The notes under the pieces are model-generated. The model saw only the letters and a list, made by a program, of their open reading frames with translations. It ran no database searches and was not told where the DNA came from. Below, piece by piece: positions 10,601 to 21,116 of a stretch of 61,381 bases of DNA. Location: contig JAAAJB010000043.1 in the NCBI GenBank assembly GCA_016098155.1, positions 38,223-99,603 of the forward strand, in the 5' to 3' direction. The translations under genes were made by a program, and so were the position numbers. Source of the stretch: Actinomortierella ambigua. Taxonomy: Eukaryota > Mortierellomycota > Mortierellomycetes > Mortierellales > Mortierellaceae. Within the stretch, counting starts at the first letter, position 1. Every line of letters begins with the position of its first letter.

Positions 10601-12378
10601 TTAGTTCTTGATGTTCTCAATCATGAGAGCTATTTTTTTTTTTTTTAAAAAAAAAAGAGATGGGTTAGATGTCTTCACTTTTTTTTTTTTCGCAACATTT
10701 CATATCACAATCAATCCACAAAGAAAATACACATACTGGGGGGGAGGGACTGCTTAAGCTTCTCGGCCTTGGCGGCATCGTTGATAACGAGAGTGTACAG
10801 GTAGCGGGAGCAGCGAACCTTGAACTTGATCTGGTTGCCGTTCTTCTTGATGCGGCCGGCTATTGAAAGAAAGAACAAAACGACAAAACATGAGTTGGTA
10901 AGCTATGGGCAACGGATATCTCCATCAAGGGGAGGATGAGGAGGTTGAAGGGCGTATGACTGGGGTAAAAAGCATAATGAAGAAATAAGGAGCGTGGTGA
11001 ATCCTGGTCGAAAAAAAAAGGTAGACGCGTGGGGTTTGTCGATTATGTTGCGAAGGGGGCGTTGGTAGCAATGCGTGCACAGTTGGAGCTTGAGCGTGAT
11101 TATCGTGTCAAACCAACAAAAAAACGCTATGCCGTTCGAACAGTTGAAGGCGTCTCAGGATCGCAACTCTAGCCTCGTCTTTTTTTTTCCACGAGTCCAT
11201 TTTTCGTTTTGAGGTAGACAAGACCCTTGTAGTTGGCAGAGTTGTAGAGCAGGGCCCTTTTTTTTTCTCTCCAAAAAAGAGGCCTATTTGTCGACTGAAA
11301 AAACAAAGCATGACACTCCCTCCCTGAGAATGATCTGCCTCTGACGCCTCTGGGAGACCCTTCGTTCTCCACGGAATCCTTCTCAGCCGTGTTTCTATCC
11401 TTGACGCTCCACGGCTATCGATCGCACTCATGCTGCTGTTGAAATGAAAGCCGTCGCCCAGAAAGCCATATTGATAGGTTGTTGAATCAAAGGGGGTGTG
11501 TGTGTGTAGGTGGAGATGAAAGAGGGGTCCAGTGATCCGCCTTTTCCCCAACAGTCAAGAGACGTAGTCAGCTACATACACTTGGCGTCCTTGCGGCGGG
11601 CGATCTCGAGGAACTGCTTGATGTCCTGGACTTGCTTAGGCTGTTGAGAAAATAAAAAAATAACAAGTGTTGAAGACTAGTCAGTCGTTCTGCTCAACTG
11701 CGACCAATATTGATAGGGGAGCGAAGGGTCCAAGCGCCGCGTCTCCCATATGGCATCTATTGCTCGCCGCTGAGGTAAGGTGGTGATGTGCTGGTGTTGT
11801 CCATGGAATCAAAGGTTCGCCAAGGATGTCACACATAAAGGCAAGCAAAAAAAAGTCGGTCCTTTTGGTCGATGGATGTCTGCTGCCATCGGTGCTGTAA
11901 AACGAGAGGGAGCCTGGTGATACCCATGGACAACGTTGCCTCGAAAGTGGTCGAGTGTGGTGAGGTCGATTGAATGAAAACTTGGTTGAAGTGCAAGGTC
12001 GGGAAAGAGGGTCGTCGAGTGTTCGATGTAGGCATCAGCATCGTTCTCTCCTGAAAGCAGCCGCATAATGGGGTAAAACGACGAGCTGAATCCTCCTGGA
12101 CTGAGCAGCTTATCCCCCCTTCCCTCCTCTCAAGACATGGGGGATCAAAGTTCCCCCATGGGTAGAGGTTCAATCGTTCTGCCATCGCTCCTTGTGCGAC
12201 AGTGATGATAGATGTTGATGGCTAGTAGTCTCTCTCTCCCGAACGATCCCGCCGTCTGGTAGGTATGTTGACGTTGCTGTCATGTTGATATTGTTGGCAC
12301 AGTAGCGAGATGACGCGATGGATCGATGGATGGCACATGGGTGTCGATGGATGCGCTCTCTGCCCGCTGCAGTACCAT
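10601..12378 (-). CDS. RPL38: 60S ribosomal protein eL38
   Basis: Four exons, 12376-12378, 11580-11640, 10737-10859 and 10601-10629, give exactly 71 residues, the usual eL38 length. The hallmark core [15 protein letters not shown], followed by [10 protein letters not shown], is unmistakable. The first exon is inferred to contain only the ATG, followed directly by a GTACTG donor, because the next exon begins with the conserved Pro-Lys after a clean CTCAACAG acceptor. The exact ATG is therefore the weakest point, although its pyrimidine-rich leader and AACATG context suit a ribosomal protein gene. Introns are 735, 720 and 107 bp; the first two are much longer than most in this window. The protein is a structural component of the large subunit. 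Confidence 0.93.
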
Positions 12379-12938
12379 GTTGAAAAGACTCGAAAAAAGG
12401 AGGAGCCGCTCTCTGGCTCAAGGCGTGAATAAACCCCAATCCAAATCAAAAAATGTAGGCATCACGTGGTTGAGGACGAGTTGCAATGACACGCCACCAA
12501 TTCGCAATTTCGGGACCTGACATAAAGTTTGAGCTATTCAAAAACCCAAAGTCCAGCAATGGAGAAACAGTTCTTTTTGTTGTTTATTATGAGAATGGCT
12601 GTGATGAGAAAAAAAAAAAAGAAATGAACAAAGGTTGTGAGTTGGGGTGTTGTGGGTGCTTTTTTTTTCCTTTTCTTCAGGAGGAAGGGCTGTGTATGTG
12701 CGCTTGATTTTTCTACATGCTGACAAGAGTAGAAGAGCAAAAAAAAAGAAAAGAAAAAAAAAAGTAGCTTGATCCACAACCTCCTTTTTACCCCCTTCTT
12801 TCTCCCCACAGAGTGCATGAGGAGGCGGAGGGGGGGAGGGAAAGCCAGAAAAAAAAAAGGATTGAGCGTCAACTTAACCGGCCGCTTTTCTTTGTCTGGA
12901 TGCTAGTTCTTTTCAGTCGTCGATGTCGCGTTCTCCAC
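12379..12938. promoter_or_regulatory. Upstream region of RPL38 and 3' flank of the bromodomain gene
   Basis: This 560-bp gap holds the promoter of the minus-strand RPL38 gene and the 3' flank of the next minus-strand gene. It contains several A/T homopolymer runs of 8-12 bp but no open frame that I trust. Confidence 0.4.
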
Positions 12939-15900
12939 CTAGTAGCCCAGGCGTTGAACAAACACGTAAAACTGCTGCGTCTCCATCTTTCCTCCAGGCA
13001 TGCCACCATGGAATAGCCCGCCGACATGTGCACTGACCCAGATGTCCAACGTATTCTGTCCAGGTGTCAAAGCTATCGTGTAGACGTGGTGGCCCACCGA
13101 GGGTGCTGTTGGCAGGGCTACCAGGCCAGTGGGGCGTAGCTTGCGGCCGTTCTGGAACACTGACATGCCGACTTGAGGCTGGATTGGTGCCAGCTGGTTC
13201 GCCAGAAGAGGAATCAGTGTCAGCGCCTGTACATGTGTCGGGACTGTCACGCTATGGGCAAATGTCTCTGTGCCAAGGCTCATAGTAAAGCTCTTGTCAT
13301 CAGTGTCCAATGTGATCGACTGCAGTAAAGGGATGCCTATTTTTTTTTGGCGCACAACATGTACAATCACAGAAAAAAAAAAGGGGGGGGGGGTGATTAG
13401 TGTCGTTTCTTTGAAGGTAAATTTCTTCGAGTTCCTGGAATGATGAGTGTCAAGAGTCGTTTTGCAAATAAAGGGCCCTCTTACCTCTCCGTTGACCCAT
13501 CTGCGGGTCGTACACCGTTGCAACAGTTGTTGTAGAAGCACCTGTCGTGGCACCGTCTGGCCGTGATGGCTGCTGTTGCTGTTGGGCAAGAACCGATGGT
13601 GAGGCACTGGCGGATGTTGTTTGGAGCTGCATAGGCGATCCTGGTGCAGGCATCACAGGAGATCCCATCACAGCATGAGCGGCACCGTTAGGGCTCATGG
13701 GGGAAGAATGAAGACCTGGGGCAGGCTGGGGCTGCTGCTGGGGCTGTGGCTGCTGCTGCTGAGGTGGTGCTGCTGCTTGTGAGATCTGGGTATGTGGTGT
13801 CAGCTGCTGTGGGAGCTGTTGGGCCAGTTGCTGCTGGGGAGTCATCGGCTGTCCAAACTGTTGGGGGTAGGGCTGCGAGGGCTGCGCATACTGGGGTTGC
13901 TGCTGCATCGTTTGAGAATGAGCCAGCGGCTGCTGGAACTGTGCAAACTGCTGCTGTTGCTGCATCTGTTGCTGCATCTGTAATTGTTGCTGATAAGCCA
14001 ATTGCTGCTGCTGCTGCTGTTGCTGCATCTGGTACTGTTGGAAGGCTGCTGGTGACGCTCCTGGCATGGCTTCCACAGGTGTGCCCGAAATGCTCCGTCC
14101 TCTAACATGTGGCTGCTGCTGCATCATCATCGGCGACCCTTGCATACGCTGCTGCTGTTGCTGCTGAAGAGCAAACTGTTGCTGCTGCTGAAGTTGGTAC
14201 TGCTGCTGCTGCAGAGATGTCATGGCTCTCTGGGACTGTACCATTGGATACGCTCCCTGTTGCATATGAACCTGTGGCTGCTGAGCTTGGAATGGAGCCT
14301 GCATCTGCTGTTGTTGTGGGTGTTGGAACATTTGCGGCTGCTGTTGCGGCTGTGGCTGGATCTGTTGCTGTGATGGTGGCTGTTGCTGTGGTGATTGCAT
14401 GGCAGGCGACTGAGTCTGGCGAGCAGAGGGGTTTTGACTCGATCGACGTCGTCGTGGCGATTGAGGTGACTCGACATCGACCTCACCCCCTTCTTCCTGA
14501 TCCTCTTCACTTCCTTCACCCGCTCGCGGATTCTTCTTTGCCTTCTTGTTGGAAGGCTCCTTGCCCGAGCCAAGCTGCGATGCTCTGCGCGTATTGTTGG
14601 CGGCTCCCTGTGCACCAGATGAATGTCGAGACTTTGGAGCGCCAGGTAGCTCTGCTTTCTTCAGTTTGAGGGGCGAAGGGTAAGGCTGAACCTGCGCTGG
14701 TACAATCTCGACATTGTATACGCGCTTCCAGTCCTTAATCAAGAATGCTGATTTTCCTGCCTCAGAATACCGGCACTCGCACACATAAACGTCTTTCCTG
14801 TCAAAGTTGGTGACCAGTCCGCGGATGAAGTCCTTGTGCGCCTGAATGTAGATCTTGTGAGAGACTAGTTCAAAGTCAAACTCATGTTCGCCTGAGACCT
14901 TGAACACCTCTTTCTCATAAAAGGTCTGGCCTGGCACCTGCAAGATCTGCTCTGGCCGGAAAAACCGTGACCCTGCGATATACCGATTCTTCCTGTAGAG
15001 ACACATGTACAGGTGTGACGTGTTTATATTAATCATCATGAAATGTACGTCTCCACGAATATACATTCAACTAGTACTCGTTGCTCCCACAACTTACATT
15101 GTATCAACCTCCAGACGCTCAATCAAGAGGAATGTCCTATTATGGTCCCTGAGCTCGACAAACTCGCCTTTTCGGTACATGATTCCGTCCTTGATGTGCA
15201 TTTCAACGGCGGTACGATCAGTCTATAATTGAACGATTCACTCCAACCGTTAGATCTTCAATACGTATATAACCATGACAACAGACAAATCGAGGGCACA
15301 AACAACCAGTAAAGTCATACCCGATCGGCTCCTTTTGGAGGCTTTGTGATGAGCCCATAGTTAGCGTAAATATCCTTCTTGCGCAGGTTAAACAGCTTGA
15401 GAAGGACGCGCGCATCCTTGTTCACGCGTGAGGTATCCTCGTTAAATATCAAAGCATTCTCAAACACTAGCTGGAACTCGCGATCAAACTCCTCCAGTGT
15501 CTTGTAGTGCCCAGATTTAATCCGTCCCTATGTGAGCGCATTCGAGGGAGGTGGGAAGAGAGAGAGGAAAAGAATAGAGAGAGAGGAAGAGAGAGAGAGA
15601 GACAGACAGAGAGAGATAGAGATACAGAGAGAGAGAGAGAGGTCAGCATGCAGACGGTCAGGTGCCGATTCGATTTCCAATCCACTAACAAAATCATGTG
15701 GTTCTAGTGACCAACACACAACTCACCTGCACAAGGTTAAGCGACATGGGGGCTTTGATAATTTCATAGTATTCAGGGTACTCCTCCTTGGAAGGCAACG
15801 CCAGAAACATCTCGGCTAGAGCGCGCCCACTCCTACAGAATAGTTAATAAAGGAGAGAATTGGGGGAGGATCAGAAGAATGCCAGCATGTCAAGAATGTG

Positions 15901-18323
15901 GTGTGGATAAGATGCTAACGTGCGAGGACAGGGACAGGGACACGGACAACACATGAATATCTGGTCAAACTTACGCCTTATCCTTATGACTGATCACCAG
16001 ATTGTAGAGATCCGTGAATGCACCGAGAAGAGGGTTGGCATGGTTCGCTTTGGACGCCTTCTGTTCCTTTGGTTTGGAAGGAGGCTTGGGCTCCTTTTTG
16101 GGCCTGACGGGCTTTGCTGCTTTGCTATCAGTTTCTTCTGCGGTCACAGGTACCTGATTCGCACGCAAAAGAGCACGGAAAATACATTATCAAAAAAAAA
16201 AGAGCTGATTAACGTCTGCAACACAGCGATCGACTCCTGCTCCTCTCGGCAAGTTCTCCGACTTATTGATTGTACTCCCGAGCCTAGGCCTTTTTGATTT
16301 GCACTGCCGCTAAGTGATTGATTGGCCTAAAAAACCTTGGCTGAACTTACCCCAAACACTCGCTGCCACTCTGCTGTTGGCTCGTACACCAGATCAAGAG
16401 CGACCTGGCCATGCTCGTTTTGTGCATTCTTCTCAGCATTATATCTTTCCAAAAAGAGCTTGGCTGTCTCGATATGACCTATTGCAGAGAGATGAAAAAG
16501 AATCCGAGCAGAGTGCAAACGACAAAAACGATATTGCTGATTAGATAATGCACCTGAATTAAGAAGAGATCGAGAGGCCAACCGTCCGGTGGCGCGTGGC
16601 CAGTCCCATCAGCCAATGAGAAACTGCCAGTGGCGTGGGTGAAAAAAAAAGATGAGAGAGATAGATGGATAGAAAGAGAGAGGAGTGGAGAGAGAAGAAA
16701 GTGTGTGCCCCCTTCACCACCACTACCACCACCACCACCACCACCACCACCACCAGTCCTTTACCTCCGAATGCTGCCCAGGCGAGCGGCCGGCCGCGAT
16801 ACCACGTGTCCTCAAGTTCAGGGTTGGCACCATGCTCCATCAGGGCGATGATGACCTTGTTGGCGCCATAATAAGCGGCGGCGTGCAGTGGCGACCAGGT
16901 GAAAGTGCTGTCCTCAAAAACATTCGTCTCAAACAGCCGATTCGCATCCAGCCTGCCATTCTGTAATAGTCCTTTGAGCAGTTTGGTGTCATTGTTTTCG
17001 ATCGCCACGAACAGATCTTGGATTTCTGTATGTCCATTGGTGGATATATCCCGTAGAGAAATTCAGATGCACAGCAAACGCCGAAAAGGAGCCAAGAATA
17101 AAAATGAGAAGAAACAGGACACGTTGGGTATGGGAGTGAACAGACGGAGGATGAATGCAGGTGCGAGAGAGACAATGAAGGAGACAGAGAGAGAGAAAGA
17201 GAGAAAAAAAAGATATATACACAGCCCTTGGAAGTTAGCGCAAGCTTTATCCGTTGTCGCCATATTTTGTGTTTTCTCGATGTTCCACGCGATAAGGGAT
17301 AAATTCATGAAAGTGTCAGTCGAGCCAATTGCGGTACCTTGTTCCGTAAGGCTGCCTCCGAATGTGGACGGCTGATTGTCGGTTGCCGGAATAGAGGTGA
17401 TGATGGACATATGCACCACCAGCGCCAGCGAACGGAGAAGAAAGAAGGAAAGAGAAGGCACAATGAGGAGGAAGGAAGCAACAGCAAGCGGTTAGGAACG
17501 ACCGATACAAAAGGTGGCCAAAAATAAACAAGTTGCTATGCAGGTACACAACGGAACAGGCGGGGCGGGCGGCGTGCGAACAAAGGAAATGAGAGAGATA
17601 GTGACCAAGAGGAAATAAAAGAGAGTCGAATTGGGGTCTTCCAGCCCTTTCAAGGTATCCCTTTTTTTTTTTTTGGTTGCTGGTGTGTTGGCCGATGTGT
17701 GTGGGTCATACTGCTGCTCTGTTCTATCTTTGCCACTTGAGGCGCACGATTCCGAATTGCAGGAATAGGAATATACGCCCAATGTCGAAGCTCGTCTCGC
17801 CAGGAGAACCAAGGGAGGAACGGAGAAGGGAGAAAGGGGGAAGGGGAATGAGCAATCCATTGTCGGCGCCAATCCTGTTCCTGTTCTTGAAAAGCGGCGA
17901 TGCAGTATAATCAGGCGGGAGATGTGCCCTCCTTTCCCGCCTCCCAACTGCAAGGTTTATGACATCATACAGCTCATCAGTTGTTGTCGTGTTGTGTCCA
18001 AGGTTGATGGTTGGGCTCGTAGGGCATGGCAAGACTTTGGCGGGGTGGAGAAAAAGAGAGGGCAATCCGAGCTGCTTAGGGCAGCACCGAGTGCCAATGC
18101 ATCGTGGCAGCTCCTTCCATCGGCAAGCCCCTTGTCAGGGTAGGATGGTTACTGGAGCCATTGGTGCAGCCGGTGCCGGTGCCGGCACTGGTGCTGGTGC
18201 TGGAGGGTGGCTGCCGGGTGCTGGGAGGGGGAGGTGCTCAAGACACTTTACCTCTCTAGCGAGCTCGTCAGTGGCGGAGAGCTGCTTAGAATTCCGACGG
18301 CTGCTATTGTTGCTGGTGCTCAT
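12939..18323 (-). CDS. Ankyrin-bromodomain-BAH chromatin protein, Rsc1/Rsc2-like
   Basis: Ten exons join in phase: 18252-18323, 17338-17371, 16765-17025, 16351-16478, 15975-16153, 15727-15832, 15321-15527, 15098-15222, 13485-14992 and 12939-13336, giving 1,005 residues. Residues ~40-165 are ankyrin repeats (WSPLHAAAYYGANKVIIALM; GRPLAWAAFGGHIETAKLFL spans exons 3 and 4). Residues ~205-330 form a bromodomain with PEYYEIIKAPMSL and the acetyl-lysine Asn in IFNEDTS. Residues ~335-450 form a BAH domain (GEFVELRDH, RFFRPEQIL, FYEKEVFKV). A Gln-rich tract (~520-860) precedes a compact ~130-residue beta-rich C-terminus. Bromodomain plus BAH is typical of Rsc1/Rsc2 in RSC-type remodelers, which read acetylated nucleosomes. 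Exon 2 (34 nt) and its link to exon 1 across an ~880-bp intron are the weakest parts; an alternative start is the ATG near 17411. Confidence 0.82.
15548..15641. repeat. GA-rich microsatellite in an intron of the bromodomain gene
   Basis: An imperfect polypurine tract of GA, GACA and GATA units fills much of the intron between exons 6 and 7 (T/C-rich on the coding strand). It forms part of the pyrimidine stretch of that intron and generates false open frames on both strands. Confidence 0.85.
16715..16756. repeat. (ACC)n trinucleotide repeat in an intron
   Basis: About 13 near-perfect ACC units lie just downstream of the exon 3 donor (coding strand GGT) of the bromodomain gene. Read as protein it would give poly-Val, but the ankyrin repeat continues perfectly if this is spliced out with the 286-bp intron. 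Confidence 0.85.
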
Positions 18324-19014
18324 GATCAACCAGGGTGTGGGTGTAATTGGTGATTGGAATGCAAGATGACTGTAGAGAGGCACGAAAGTGAGGAGAAGTA
18401 GAAAGGGAATGTACAATCACGACGGCACCGTTCGCCGTTGGCGATGGAAACAAAACAAAAAAACAGTGGAGAGAGAGTGAGGGAGAGAGAGGGAGGGACT
18501 CTGGCACACAAGCCTACCACCAAGAAAAATTTCGTCAGACGCTCTGAGTCACGTGGCTAAGAAAATCTCTGATGAGGAGGGCTGAGCGAAAAATAATAAG
18601 AGACAGTACAGTACTGTACATGGGGAATGATGCTCTTAACAGCAGATCTCTCTCTTTCTTTTACTTCTTCTTCTGTTTTTGATATGTTGCGATGTTTCTT
18701 CTACGCTGCCTTCTCGACTGAGACAATACCACCAACACAAGACAAAGACAACTTACAAGACAAGTAGATGTTGTGAATGCGTTTTTTTTTTTTTACTTGA
18801 TGTATATGTATATTACATGGGTCACAGAGTGGGTTGGAAGTAAAAATAAGAGAAAAAAGATCGCCCGCCAAAATCACGATTGCTCTTCAGACAAAGGGGG
18901 GCTGCATGGAAACATCGGTCAGGGTCGCATGCACTTGCTAGCCTGGCCACACCGCACGGCGCGAGAGAAGGTTTGCCTCTCTGCCTTACTTTGTTATTGT
19001 TGTTGTCCTACTCC
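18324..19014. other. Intergenic region between the bromodomain gene start and the FET3 stop
   Basis: Both flanking genes are on the minus strand, so this 690-bp gap should contain the FET3 3' flank and the promoter of the bromodomain gene. CT/GA-rich and T-run sequences are present near 18470-18500, 18645 and 18782. No gene is apparent. Confidence 0.4.
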
Positions 19015-21116
19015 TTACTCGTCTTGCTCCTCAGCAGCACGTGCAGCCTTCTTAGCTTCACGGCGCTTCGCTGCAAGCTTGGCATCGTCATCTTGGGCAT
19101 ACCAAATCACAGCACCCAAGCCGAGCAGGGCCGAGATGATAGTAAAGACGAGAGCAATAATGCCCTTGGTACCGAGGGTGCCAGGCAGAGGGTTGGGGCC
19201 AAGGTTGGCACCTTCAAGGTCCAGACCTTCCTTGCCGGCTGCATTGCCCGAGTAGGGAATTCCAAGGGCCTTGCACGAATCGTAGATCGCTGGGTCAATG
19301 TTAAGCAACGAAGGGAGCTCCTCGGGGGCCTCGACGAAGGTCATGGCAAGACCAGCCTCCAAATGCCACTCAATGTGGCAATGGAACAGCCAAACACCGG
19401 GGTTGTCGGCCCTGAAGCGGATGGAGATTGCTCCGTCAGAAGGAATCAGCACAGTGTCGCGGCGCGCAGGGTTCGGCGCGGTCTCGGGGAAAGGCTCAGA
19501 TGTCGCAGGATCGTAAGCAGTATCGCGACGGCCAATGATTTGGAAGACGTGACCGTGAAGATGGAAGGGGTGGTTGCCGGGGTCCTTGTTGTTGATCACA
19601 AGCTCAATCATCTCGTTCTTCTTGAGCACGATCGCGTGCGCGTACTTGCCATAGACATCGGGGTTCGTCGAAAGGTTGCCCACCGTCATAGCAGTGTAAA
19701 GTGTGGGAACCTTGGGTGGGACATAGGTAATGCTGTTGAACATGGCCTTGTTGCTGTAGTCGTCAAGGACTTCGAGGACGGCATCGAGAACAATCTGGCG
19801 GTCGGGCTTGACACTGGCCTGCTTGACAACAGGGACAAGGTCACCATCATCAAAGGCATCCCACTGCGATGGCTCCTCAGGGGCCAGAGAAGCCGTGGGG
19901 CTGTAGACAATTGTACCAGTGATGTTGAGCTTCAGCTCGGGAGGAATCTTGTCAAACATGGCAGGGTCCATGTCGGCGTGCATGATGTAGTTGAGACTGG
20001 TATCATTGCGAGCCTTGACCAGGACAGAATAGCGCTGCGCAGCAGTAACGGGGAAGCTCGTAACACGCTTGGGCTCGACATCAATGCCGTCAATCTCAAT
20101 GATGTCCATGTCGTGGCCTGCCAAGTGGAAGTGGAACATGGCCAGAGCTGACATGTTGATAATGCGCAAACGGTAGGTCTTGCCAGGGACGAAGTTGAAC
20201 TTTGCATCCGAAACTTGGTTGATTAAGCCAGAATCGGGAACAGGTTCAGCGCCACTGGGGTTATAAATGGACAGGTACCAATCATTCAGTTCCTGGTGCT
20301 GCTTATGGTACCAGTCTGAAAGGCCAAATTGGAAAGGAGAGTTAGCGATATGCATCTTGATGCTACAGTTTTTACTTTAGGATCAAGAGAGCATGCGCAG
20401 TAGGCAGCAAAAAAAAAAAAAAANNNNNNNNNNTGATCAGAAACTGACGCAGTAAGAAGGCCGAGCGCTGCCAAACAGCGAATAAAAAAAAAAAAAAAAA
20501 AAAAAATAGGCTTACCAGCAAGAATAACGGTGTACTCATCGTCATACTTGTAGGTTTCATTGATGTTGTGAATGATAACAGGAGCGCGGAGACCATCGAC
20601 ATACTGGCCGTGGTAGTGACCGTGAATCCAGTAGGTACCATGCTGTTCGATAGGGATGACATAGGTGAAGTTGGCGCCAGCAGGAATAGGGCACTGGGTA
20701 ACCATAGCAGGACCATCATATTGAGCATTATGGGTTTGGAAGAGACCGTGAGTGTGCAAGCTCGTAGGTGTGTCTAGCTGGTTGATGACGTTAATCACCA
20801 AAGTGTCGTTCAGCGTGACATTGATGGCGGGCACACTAAAGCGGGTGAATAGGCCAGATATGTCAGTCAGTGCCCACGGTTTTCGAAGATAATTTCGATC
20901 ATCTGATAACAAATGAGAGGAACAATCAACAAAACAGAAAGTAAAAAAAAATACTTACGGAAACTGGCCGTTGACACCAATAGCACGGCGCTCAAAGAGG
21001 CCGTCAGGGTTGACATTCACATAGGTGATATTCCAGTTGTAGGTGACCACGGCTGCCTGAGCAGCACCAACAGCAACAGCTGCCAGCAGGGCCAAGCTCT
21101 TCACCGAGGCGAACAT
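19015..21116 (-). CDS. FET3: Fet3-type multicopper ferroxidase of reductive iron uptake
   Basis: Three exons, 20959-21116, 20516-20835 and 19015-20315, give 592 residues. A signal peptide (residues ~1-21, ending AQA) precedes three cupredoxin domains. All four copper-ligand motifs are present: HTHG (H80/H82), HGHYH (~124-128), NHPFHLHGH and the C-terminal HCHIEWH with its Cys for type 1 copper. A transmembrane helix ([21 protein letters not shown], ~residues 539-559) and a charged cytosolic tail identify a membrane ferroxidase rather than a secreted laccase. The enzyme oxidises Fe2+ to Fe3+ with O2 at the cell surface and passes it to the Ftr1 permease, encoded divergently next door. The real acceptor of exon 2 is TTTAG before TGTGCC, because the upstream frame hits a stop. 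Intron 2 contains an assembly gap flanked by poly-A. Shared GATA-type motifs upstream suggest iron repression. Confidence 0.95.
20424..20433. other. Assembly gap of ten Ns in FET3 intron 2
   Basis: Ten Ns follow a run of about 16 A residues, and another poly-A run of about 23 begins some 50 bp further on (~20484). The gap is intronic, so the FET3 coding sequence is unaffected, but the intron length is unknown. Confidence 0.98.

Noticed and set aside
10860..12375. Intron-encoded C/D-box snoRNA in RPL38
   Set aside because: A box C-like GTGATGA occurs near 12201 but on the antisense strand; no sense-strand box C and D pair was found.
15507..15819. Arg/Glu-rich plus-strand frames
   Set aside because: They are translations of a GA microsatellite inside an intron of the bromodomain gene.
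16559..16660. Possible additional exon between ankyrin exons 3 and 4 of the bromodomain gene
   Set aside because: All frames hit a stop or give non-ankyrin sequence; joining 16765 directly to 16478 restores a perfect ankyrin repeat.
18880..20151. 423-codon plus-strand frame opposite FET3
   Set aside because: Antisense shadow of the ferroxidase; no recognisable motif, while the opposite strand carries all copper ligands.
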